From Chamaea fasciata (Eukaryota; Chordata; Aves; Passeriformes; Sylviidae): a stretch of DNA of 64,000 nucleotides. A model generated the notes under the pieces. That model ran no database searches and was not told where the DNA came from. It saw only the letters and a list, made by a program, of their open reading frames with translations. Shown in pieces: positions 22,331 through 34,300 of the stretch (position 1 is its first letter; every line of letters starts with the position of its first letter). Location: NCBI GenBank assembly GCA_029207755.1, contig JARCOQ010000003.1, positions 930,001-994,000 of the forward strand, in the 5' to 3' direction. A program made the translations under genes and the position numbers.

Positions 22331-25300
22331 CGGCGGCGCGGGCTGGACCGCGGCCGAGGGTTCCTTTCATCCTCCGCTGCACCTTTGTGTCTGCCACCGT
22401 ACGGCCACAGGGCTGACCCCAAACCATCGCCTCCTCTGAAAATTCATTTCTAATCCTGCTTTCTCCCTCCCTCCCTCACACTGCTATCAGCACGATGGTT
22501 CACTTTTTTTTTTTTTCTTTTTTTTTTTTTTTTCTGCGTACCTTTTCCTCGTGAATTTCCATCCAAGTACCAAGGTAGTCCTTGACCCATAAATTTGAGC
22601 TAACAAGACTTTTCTGTCTGCCGTTTGATTCCTTATCTGTTTGCCCATCTGATTACAACCATTTTTCTCCTTGATGGCTCTCGCTGTTTCTTACTTGAAT
22701 AAGCCAAATCAAGAAAACATTGATTTAATGTCAGAGCTTGAAATTTGGAATGCCCGTTTTGTGATTTGTTAAAATGAACTTGCTTATCATGGGGATGAGT
22801 TAATGAGGGAGCATTTGCTGCCACCATTTCTCCATCAGTTAGATCTATTGATAGAGAAGGTGCCTGCTAAATTTATTGTCCTGGTTTAACCCCCTCCTGC
22901 AGCCAAGCACTGCACAGCAGACTCCTGCCTGGGCTGATGGGAGAGGGAATCAAAGGGGTACAAGTGAGGGAAATCCTGCTCTCCCTGCTTCTTGCCCCAC
23001 TTTATATGCTGAGCAGGATTTCATAAGGTCTGGGATATCCCTCAGATCACTCAGGGTCACTGTCTCGGCTGTGCTCACATGTGGAGCTGCAGGAGAAGCA
23101 GAAAAAGCCTTGCTTCTTGCTCAACAGGAAGGAAAACCTCTGTATCATCACCACTGTATCGAGCACGTATCCAAAATATAGCCCAATTAACTTTACCCCA
23201 GCCCAAACCAGCACGTTATTACAAAAGTTTTCTGAGAAACTGTAACAAAGTAGATTTCCAGAGAGAACTGTTTTAACTCTCAAGCTTCTTGTGACAGAGC
23301 ATCATCAAGACTTAGTAATGTGCTCTGTCTTAAAGGCCAGTGCTGAAAGGAATCCTTGTACTTGCTGAAGTTATCTGGGAGGTTTGTCATGCAGGAGAGC
23401 TGAACACCTTGCAGTGAGTGTTTCAAGTGGAAAGGAGATTTTGCCTTTCCTCTTTCCTGCAGTACTTTTAGGAAATCAACTAGTTCTAATATTTGTCTTT
23501 TTCTTTCTTTCTGGGTTCTGGCTCAGAGAGTCTTTGTGATGTCTCAGTGTCTCAGTTTATGCAAGTTTACCCTTCATGTGAAGTTTGGAACTTCACCTTT
23601 GGGATCTCAGGTATGGCATGTGCTGAGGCTCGTGAGTAAGGAAACTGAAACAAAGGTGTAGCAAGTCGAGAACATGAGGGGTTCTCGGCAGCTGCTTGTG
23701 TCGGTGGCAGTGTCACTGACAATTTACTGGCAAAACTGTACTCACAGATTCACTGTTGGAGAGGCAGAAGTTGTCTTGATGCTGGAGATCAAACTGGTTT
23801 CTTAAGCACAAGCTGTAACATCAAATGGAGATATAAAAAGTGAATGACCGAGTGCTTTTGTTACTCATTTTGTGTGAAGCTTTTGATAGCAAAATGCCAA
23901 TTTCTATCAAGCAGAGTTAGTTAATGTGAATTTTCATGGTTTCTTTCTCTAACAGATACAAAAATGTGCAGGGAACTTACTCACTCGTTCCTCTGCAGGG
24001 AAATGTTCTCGGCTTATAAAAGTTGTATGTGGTTCAGACACACAAGGTGAAGGTAGGCTGAGAGGAGGGAAGAAGTGTAAGTGCCCTGGATTGCTCAGAG
24101 GAGAGCAGAAAAAGAAGAAGGAGGAACTATAGCAAATGGGGAATTAAGAGGAGAAATAGGAAATGATGGTGAAATGATGATGAGGTGTGGATGATCAGGC
24201 TAAAGAGTGACAGGCAGGCTTATGATGGGTGTTTTAATTTATTTTTCCCTCATATGCCCTGGAATACCAGTGAACTGTACCTTCATGTGGATTCCATGCC
24301 TTGTATAAAAGCTCTTTTGTGCTAGGACTCCTCGAGCAGGTTGGTGGGGTTACCCTCCTGGGCTGTATTTATTGCTGGGGCAGTTTTCTGTTGCATTTGG
24401 CTGAAGAAGCCCTTCATGCCTCTTTTTTTTTTTTTTTTTTTCTCTTTGGTTTTGTTTTGGTTGGTGTCTTTCATTGTTGCTGGGTTTGTTTTGGTTTGAT
24501 TTTTTGAAAAGGGTGCCTAGAAATCTCTGTGTGAGATCTAGAGGGAATGCAACGCTTATTTTGCTCTTTGTTTTCCTCTGTTCCCCACTTGTGTGGACGC
24601 TTCTCATAATCCAGAGGTGTACCCTCTCCTCCATGGCTCAGGAGAGCCAGAACTGAGCAGGAATTGCCCAGCGAAGGAGCAGGATGTGTTCCTGCAGAAC
24701 AGAGTGTGGTTTGGAAGAATGACCTGTACAGAAGCAGTGCTGAGTGGTGGTGAAGCCCTGTCAGAGGAATCAGAATTGCAGTGCAGTGGAGGGTCAGGAA
24801 CTGGGATAATGTGGGCTCAGAGCTGTGTTTAAGGGAATTTTAAGGGCCTTTCAGCTCCATCCCCTCTCCCTCCCTTAAATGTCAGTTTTATGCATTAATG
24901 CCATATTTATACAACCTGTAGCACCCACTTCCCTGGCTGTCTCTGACATCCCTATTCCTGAGCACTCTTGTGAAGTCAGGAAGATCTCTTATCCCTGTTC
25001 TTACCGTTGGGGAAGTGAGATGTGGTATCTGAACACACAGACGCAGCTCCCAGCTGCTGCAAGGTAAAACAGGGATGTGATCCTGCAGCTTCTCTGCTGA
25101 AACTTCCTGGCTGCTAAATGAAAAGCACCTCTCGTTGCAACTCAGGATAAAGGACACATTTTTGTGCAAATGGTGAGAAAATTCTCATCTGGAGTTGATG
25201 AGCAAGACAGGCATGGTCCTACAGCCCATGATGACTTCCTTCCTTTTTGGAATGGCAAAATGTAATTTTGTTGGCAAGAAACCATTGATATGTTTCAAAT

Positions 25301-28300
25301 GCTGTCTGGAGGTATGTAGGTCACCAAAAAATGGATGTTAAAATGCCACAGCCATTCTTTGAAGCTGCTTCTGTTGTAGTCTTAGGTGTGTGAAGTCACT
25401 TGTTTGTACTTCATCTGCTTGGATATGTCAGTGCTTCCCTTTGTGCCTCAGCTTTGTTGCAGGGTGAGCATTTTTATGCTCCTGTTTTCTTTCTTGAGGG
25501 AAACCTTTTCTGTCCTTGTTACTTGAGCAAGAAGTCTGTTCCATTAGCTATTTAAATTACCTGCATTTTCTGTCCAGCCTAACGATTCTTCAAAAAATCA
25601 TTACTGAGCTTTCAAACCCCCTTAAGGGATATATATATAAATGGTGCAGCAGTAACATTGGCTGCTGTGTTCTCCTGGCTTTGGTGGAGTGCAAGTGTGG
25701 TGCTGGAGTTTTGCATGGGGCTTTTGTGCTCTCGTGGGAGCTGAGTTACTGAAAGGCTCCTTTGTAGGCAGAGAAATAGTGGTGGTTGTTAGTCAGTGTG
25801 TGAGCAGATGCTCAGATGTAACCTTTGTCCCTGTGCCAACTGCAGCACATGGAGCTTTCAAGATACACAGGCTGAGAGATCTTGGTCAAAATCCTGCATT
25901 GTTCATCCCTGGGGAGGAATTCCAGCAGCAGCTGGATGAGCTGTGGATGTTGTGGCCTTAGCTGTGCACTTCACACTCTGCAGACACGTTTGATTTTCCG
26001 TGTGGTCTGCTGGTTTTATTTCTCCTTCCAGAGGAAATCCAGGGTCATTCTAGATCTGCTCCATGCTGCAGCTTTGTGGCTGCAAAACTTATTTGACAAT
26101 ATGTGTGCCTGCCCTTTGTGAGGACTTTTTTGCACCCAAATGTCTACCTGGGGCGCGTGTCCCCGCCTTTCACCACCCCGTGGGCTCTGTGAGTGTTAAT
26201 TTGAGGCTTCCTGGCTCAGGGCTGATCTGTGCTTGGTTCTCGTGCTGCTGTTTGCTGCTGCTGGCTAGAAACTCTTTGGAGTAGAGCAGAGACCCTCTGC
26301 TTTGGCTGCCTCAGAGGTTTTATATCTATAAAAGTGGTGCTGAAATTCTCTGTAGGTAAGTCCTTAAGTTCATGGCAGGTGGCTGAGATATCTCATTTAT
26401 GTTTGGTTGGGGGTTTTTTTTGGGGGGTGGGTGGGTTGTTTTTCTGTTGTTTGTTTTTGGGGGAGTTTTTTGGGTTTTTTTATTCCGTGCTGCTCGAGCT
26501 TCTGTGCAGGTGATTATAATGGCAGTTTTTGGTTCTTTCTAAACCTCCTGCTAAACCTTGCGAAGAGAATGCCTATATGATGTTTTGGGAGAAGGGAACT
26601 GGGATTGGAGAGCCAAACGTTGCTTTAACCACAACAGAAAGCAAAATTTGTATTTGTTGATGTTCTGCAGAAGTGCAGACGCCTGTACATGTTCATGTAA
26701 CTCATGGATAATGAATTTGAAGATGCAACTGTAAAAGCCTTAACTTTGGAGAGAATTTGCACTCTTAGAAAGATTTGTATCTACCAATTCCTGCTAGGAG
26801 ATAAAACTACAAAGGGATGTGCATAACAAAGAAACATGAACTGAAACTAAATCAGAAGTTTGAGCTGGGAAGGGGAGGGAGAGCGAAATACTCTTCTGAG
26901 TGCCCATTCTCTGAAAAGCTTGATGTGATTTATGGAGATATTAGCAAGTACTAAGTTGCTAATAACCATTCCTTGTGGTGAGTCTGCTCCAATGAGCAAA
27001 TCATTGCTTGTATTCACCGTGTGATTAGACAGAAATATTATTAGATGGGATTTCCTGAGTGTAGTAAAGAGACCTAAAAGGAAATGCATCCCCCTGGTAC
27101 TAACTGGGACCTTAATACAGTAGCAAGTATGCAGGAAAATGAATAATTGACGTCATTGTTTTTGGTTGTTCACTAGACTGTAAATAAAGGAAAGGTGCCT
27201 TTTATCTCAACATCTCAGAGTGATAGGCTGTGCAGGAAAAAGTGGTATTGTTAGTTTTCTCCTGAAGCCTTCCTCAGGTGCTTTTCTCAGCTTTGAAAAG
27301 CGTGTATGTGGGTTAAGAAGATAGCAGCTGAAAATAAAATCTCTCTGTAGCTGTGTTCCTTGTGCAATTACCTAAGCATTTGCAGTTCAGAGTGTTAACC
27401 TGTGGTGGCTGCTTTGATCACGGCTCCTGCCATACAGCCGAGCTGATTGATTCAGGATACAAGGTAATTTATGCAAATGTCACCGCTGGTGTTTTCCAAG
27501 CATTGCCACCGTTCTCAGGCAAAGAAGTGTCTTTCTACTTAAAATGCTTTCATACTGCAAACAAATAAAATGTAAGGTAAGATTAAAATATCACACAGCA
27601 GATTATTCTGACATCTGAGGAAAGCCTCAAGTGCTGGCTTTTGATTCAAACACAATGGTCAAATCCTTGGTTTAAAGAAAAAAATATCTGTAATTGTTTA
27701 GTGAGAGCTGTACGTGGAACACAGGAGTTAAACACACAGGACTCCATTTGTAGTTATCTGCAATCTGTTTTTTCCTGGCATCTGTGGTTCAAATGGACAG
27801 AGAAGAAAGGAATGTCTAACAGGAGTAGCAATCATTGTGGTTACTTAATTACTGGAGCTCAATGCTCCTTTGTGCTACCAGTGAGAATCTCTCTCAAGTT
27901 CCAGAAGATGTTGTGCTGCTGTTTAAGAAGAAGTGGAAAAACAAGACTTGATCTCTTAGATGGAACACATGGATGCAGTCACTAAATTTGAATACATCAA
28001 CATCACACTGCTGTTACAAATATGCAGTTTGGGTGCTGCGTATTTGCAGTGTATTTTGGTGTGCCCTTTGTTATATCTAATCTTTTTTTGATCATCTCTC
28101 ATTATTGGCTTATTGGAATATTTATTGGAATATTTAAGGCAAATTTCAGCCTTACTTCTGGGTTTTCATGGAAAGATGAGCTGACTGCAACCCAAATTCT
28201 TCAGCTGCACGGAACTGAGCCTGCCTGAAAGTAGCTCTAAAAAATACTTATGGTGGGAATTCTGTGTGCTAATGTAGGATGTCTGGATCCATTAATAGTA

Positions 28301-31300
28301 GTCAGCCTTGGGGTGAAAAGAGCCGCATATGTACAGAAATTGGGAGTTTTTAAAAACACGTGTGTTCAGAATTAGAAGGGAGGCTGGGTTCATTTTAACC
28401 ATAATCCAGAGCTGGCATTTTCTTGCATTGTGGAGCATTGGAAGAATACTCAGTTTGCATTCAGTTTACAGATGGCCTTCATTTGTTTTTGCTTTTTTAT
28501 TCTCCCAGCCTTTCTCAAAAACATCAGCAAGCAGAGTGTCAGAAATATTTTAGCTGTTGGACATGTCCTAATTTTTTTTTTTATGCTCCTAATGAATAGG
28601 GTGTGTGTAAGACCTCCTGCAATTCAATCAGTGTTAAATGGCTGCTTTTTTTTTTTAATACAACAAAAATCCTGTGTGTGCAAACAGATTAATTAAATCT
28701 GAAAAGCTTTTTATTTTAAGTAGACTTCAGCAACTGAACTTGGCGATCCCTTTGGAAAGAAAAGTTAAATTATTTAACACGTTGTGCATTTAGATGGCTG
28801 CTTCTGGATCCAGGGTAGTGTCTACCAAGTATTTAATTTGAGTTAATGATAGGAATGTTCCTTGCTCAGTGTTGAATTTTAAGATGTCATTTTGTCGCTA
28901 GGATGCCGGGGGAAGCCACCACAAAGTCTCTGTTTCTCCTGTGGTGCATGTCCGAGGGCTGTGTGAATCTGTGGTGGAAGCAGATCTCGTGGAAGCCCTG
29001 GAGAAGTTCGGAACCATATGGTACGTCTGTATGTCTTTGTGAGGAACGGTTTGGAACAAAGACCTGTCAGCAGTGACCCTGCTGGGAGCTGGGCGAGCAG
29101 GACCCTCAGTGTGCTGTTCCCTCCCCAGCTACGTGATGATGATGCCGTTCAAGCGCCAGGCCCTGGTGGAGTTTGAGAACGTGGAGAGCGCAAAGAAGTG
29201 CGTGACCTTTGCAGCAGATGAGCCTGTGTACATCGCTGGCCAGCAGGCCTTCTTCAACTACTCCACCAGCAAGAGGATCACCCGCCCAGGGAACACCGAC
29301 GACCCATCCGGGGGGAACAAAGTTCTCCTCTTGTCCATTCAGAATCCTCTCTACCCAATCACAGTGGTATGCTTTTATTTATGCTCTGCTTTCGTTCCTT
29401 TTTCTCTATCTTCCCACAGGTAACATGCATGCTCTCAAAGTAAGGGTTTTCAGGATGATTCAGGCTTGTGCAGATGTTTTGCAATACATTTGAAGCCCTG
29501 GGAAGTGAGGATTTTGAAATGTTTAAGTTGCTGCATGCTTCCGGAATGTTTCCAAATGTGTTGCCACAAGATCAGGACTGTTACTGAGCCTTTAGGCTCT
29601 GACTGGTGTATGTTTAAAGAGCAAGTCATTTTTTCCAGTGAGGAAGGGTTATTTTATTGCAGTCCTTCTTAAGTATTTCCTTTGTGGAAAGGTGACACCT
29701 TTATCTTCTGATGATCAACTCCAGTTTGATGGAATCTTCCTCACTTTTACTTGGGCCTACATATTTTCCTTTTTAGTATTTCAAGTCATACCATTTATAC
29801 ATTTGCATCCTAATTTATTGCCATTTATTAATGGCATGTGTGCATGGTTTTTTAAGATACAGTGGGGTTTTTTTGTTGTTTTTTAAGAATTTATGTTTCA
29901 TCATGCTTTAAATGCTTATATTTTTAATAGGAGATTTATAGTAGATGTTAAATTGCACAGAAATATTTCAGGAAAAAAGTTTAAATTGTGTACTGTGATA
30001 CAAGTGTGAATCACTTGTTCTGAGGGATGTAGGATGGCATGGATAAATCAAAGTGTTTGGGGTGTGTGGAACCAAGTAACTTAATGCTTGCAGTATATTA
30101 TGAGAGCAAATTGGCTGCAACTTGGTATTCCTGAAATTCCCTCAGCTAGTCAGTTCCATACCATGCTTTGTGCTTCCCTGTCTTGTGAGTATCCACAGCT
30201 TTTTGGCTGTTGCTTCATCAGCGAGTGATGAATTTTCTTTCCCCTGTCAATTTTCTCTACAGAAAAGCATGCCATGGTATGAGTTGCTTTTTAGTGTTTA
30301 AAGCCAAACCTGCTCTGAGCTGTGTGAACAAATCCAGTGACTGAGTTTAAGTATTCTTGGCACGTGACTAATACAAATTTTGGGAGCTGCTTCATTCATG
30401 CGTTTTGTATTTGCCTTGTGTGAGCTGCTGAGTTGAAGGTGGATGCTTGAAGGAGCTGGGAGCAGAAGCCTGGATCTGGGCTAGGAGACTTCCATGGGAA
30501 TTCTGAGGATGAAGCCTCTGGCACAGCAGCTTCCTTTTAAAAACAAACAACCCCCACCAAACCTCTTCCTTCCCACTGCCCCCAGCTGTTGCTTTAGCGT
30601 ATACAAATGAGTGCTAGAAGCAGGCAGATTCCCAGAATTACTGGCAAGCAGCAGAGCTCACTGAAGGCAGCACAATCACAGCAACTGGGGACAGCAGCTG
30701 TGCCCATAACAGCTAAAAACGTGGTGAGAAAAAGATAAATTTGCACTTGTCCAGTGGGTTTAAAACTAGTTAATTTAAGAATGCCTCAGGCAAAGTCTGC
30801 ATTATTAAAAAAAAAACCACCCCCAGCAAAAGAAAACAAAAATCAACCAAACATCCTTCCCCCTCAAAAACAAACAAACAAACAAAAAAGACAAGAAGCC
30901 CAATAGTACTTCTTCCTCTTCAACACTCTTTTTAAATTTGAACTACAGATAGAAAAAATTAATGAAAAATTGCAACCAGTTTTAAGTGGCAGGTCTGAAT
31001 AACTGGAGTAAACTGTTGTAAAGCTTTACTTTAGGTTAATGACACTGAGAGGGTTTTAAATGCCACTGCAAGAAAATGTTCTGTGGACCAAAAGTGATGG
31101 AAATTTCACATCTGACTAAAATTTTTTTTTTTTCTCCTTCTTCCTTAGGATGTTTTGTACACTGTGTGCAACCCTGTTGGGAAAGTTCAGCGCATTGTGA
31201 TATTCAAGAGAAATGGAATACAAGCCATGGTTGAATATCCTTTTAGAGTGTGATTTTTTTTTTTCTTTTTTTTTTTGCTGTAGGTTCTTGACTCCAAATG

Positions 31301-34300
31301 GGTTTAACTTGCAAATGTCAGAAAAATGCCATGTGATTTTGAGACCAAATTATTTCTTACTTTCTGTCTAAGACAGGTAACTTCTAATTTTGGTATATCT
31401 GTAGGACAAAGTAGTACTCAAACATTTGATCTTGGTAGGAAAATGGCATTGTCAGCAGTGGCTGATGACCATGTTTATAGTCCCTCAGGCCTAGTAACTG
31501 CAGACATGAATTCTGTCATAGATTTGACAGCCCCTTATACACAAAAGTTCCATGGCTTCTGCCTGTGTTGATACTCAGGAAACGGGTAAGGGATTGCAGA
31601 GGTGCAGTTTGTCTTCTTCAGAATCTTCTAGAGTAGTCCCAGTATATACTGCTCGTCTTACTATTCTGACCTTATAAAGCAAAGGCCAACTTAGGCATCC
31701 TTGGCCTTGATTCTTGGGCATCATGTGTTGAAGAAACTCCCTGCTCTATTATCCTACTGTTTACTCCGTTTGCAGCCCTCAGTTGTTGTTGGATTGAATG
31801 TCCAGAATTGTTGTGTGTTGCTGTGATTTTCCAGGCAAAGGGAACTACCTAACTTCTCTTAAATCAAACTAATTGCTATTTACCAGTGTAGAAAACTTCA
31901 ACCGCGTGTCCTAACAGACAATAATTTGACTTACTGTATGTGTTAAGTTTGTCATAAATGGAATTGTCAGGATCTTGCACAGCTGGGGGTTATTCTTCAT
32001 CTTGTGAGAGATTAGGGAAGTTGTGGGGAGGGTCCTGCACACACTCAAACTACCATCCTTATGTCCTTTGAATACAATTCTGTAACTTGCCTTTTATTGA
32101 ATATGAGACCAACCAGCAGTTGAAAGAAAACTCACAAATGTGAGTGAAGTAATGCAGCAGCAAGTAAAGTGAGCTTCAAGACAAGCCTTATCTGAAAAGT
32201 TTAAACATTTACTCAGATTTAAACAGTACTTGAAGAACCCCTTACTTCTGCAGTTCTGGCCAGTGTTAGTTTCTTACAGGTCTGGGAAACTTAACTTTCC
32301 TGATTTTAGAGCTCCACAATGAACCTGCTTTGGAAGAAGCTGAGCTGCAGGAATGTGGTAGAACCAAGGCACGTCCTGTTGTTTTGGACTTTTTCTAAAA
32401 TGTCGCTGCATGATGCCAAGACCTGTGCAAAGGGTCTGTTGTGCAAAGCTGAGCCTTTCTGACACCTGAGTACATTACTGAGTACGGTGAGATCGTGGGT
32501 TGTGGCGTGCCAAGGCTCAGGCACATCGTTCTGCTAATCACAGAACTAACCCTGGAGTATGGGGAGCACGTGAAATAACTGAGATGTTGGAGCCTGGTAC
32601 ATGCATGTTGTATTTTTTTGATACCAAGATGAGCATTTGTTCACTCAAAGTCTCTCTTGTAGTTATGTGGGGTTTTTTTGGCTGATGAGCTAAAAAGGGT
32701 GTACACTTAGTTCTTTTTGCTGTAAAGTCAAGTCTGTGTGGAGTTCTTGTAGTGTACTCAATAGTGAAACACCTGCAGGCTACAAAAGTAAAGCCCCATA
32801 AGACAGAAGGGACATGAATGAGACACCTGGGGAAAAAGATCCTTAACAAGATGTGTATGTTTGAATCAGTGTTTTGTGCCCAGAAGGCGAAGGCTGCACT
32901 CAATGGAGCAGATATCTATGCAGGATGCTGCACACTAAAAATTGAATATGCAAGGGTAATGCTTGGACCTTCTCTTCTAATTTTGCTCAAAAAAAAAAAA
33001 AATTACGTGTAACCAAGGCTTAACCTCTCTCACTTTTACTTTATTTGAACAGCCAACTCGACTTAATGTCATTAGGAATGACAACGATAGTTGGGACTAC
33101 ACTAAGCCATATCTGGGCCGCCGAGGTAGGTTGTGATCCATTCTCACTGTCGCTGTTTGAGTGTGCTAATGCCGTGCCAGCCCTTCCCCGGTGTCAGGCC
33201 AGCGCTGCTGGAGGCTGTGCCCCGGCAGGGAGTTAACCCCGAGCCCTAGTGCCCCCTACTGCCGTGTGCCTGAGCACTTAGTGCTGCAAGGAGCCCACAC
33301 CTCCAAGCACCCGCGCAGTTCTCAAGGACTTGCATTTCTCCAAGCAGCTCTCTCTCTTTGGAGGAGAGGAAACCTGGCACAGACTATTCCTTATAAACTA
33401 CAAACTTGCACACTGCTTCTCCTTCGAAAGGACTCTTTTCCCCTATGTTGGACAAGGCATTAAGAAGGATAGAGGACTTCAGCAGGCTGACTCTACACTT
33501 CATCATGCACCACATCGGCATCAGCAAAAAACAAAACCCCAAACAAACAAAAAAAAACCCTCTGAAAAACCTCAGACTTGCAGTTCACCTTGTCTGCATA
33601 CTGCATGCATCACCACCACAAGTTTTTAAAGGAGGACATTCTCAGTACTTCAGATTTGTGTGGGATGAATAACATGATAGACTGTACCCATTCTGTTCAA
33701 GTTTGTATGTATGCTGCTCTTACTTCCCTTAAAATTACCACTGAAAAGTCAAGGACCTCCAAAATTAAGAACCTCTTGTTGATATCACTGATGTTGTAAT
33801 CTTCTTATTACTTGCTGTATGTGAGAGTTGCATTCAGACTTAACAGTGTAAATATTGTTTAGTAGTAGGGAGATTCAGTCCTGATATGCAGATAGCTGGA
33901 ACTGGGTAATGCAATACCAATAAGTCCCCTCAGCTATTACTTCAGTAATAAAACAGGGAGATTCCCAATTGGTACAGGCATACTGTCTCTTAAGTACTCA
34001 GCTGTAAGAATTCTCAGAGCTGAACTCATGTCAGTGGAAACTATGATTATATATGTACAGTCCAACTGCTGTCTAGCCTAACTCCTGTAAAGTGTTTATT
34101 TCAAGATAACCAAAAATCTGTAACTATTAAGTGCAGTGTTCAGTGACCTATGTACAATAATGTGTTCAATGTAAAGTTAGAAAAGTGAAGACAATGTGAC
34201 CAAAATAGAGTATCTACTTATCAAAGGCTACATGAGAACCAGGGCTTTGGCTCTCTCAAGAGATTTGCACTTTCAGAGTAATTCTGCAGAGACACTGGGC

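Larger units (their letters stand above)
21831..28901 (+). other. HNRNPLL: HNRNPLL intron 1
   Basis: This is a 7071-base GT-AG intron. The first 500 bases belong to the CpG island, and the rest is AT-rich with T/G low-complexity runs (22504-22533, 24423-24441, 26405-26480). An exact octamer motif ATGCAAAT lies at 27471. No nested gene or clear transposon was recognised. Confidence 0.85.
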
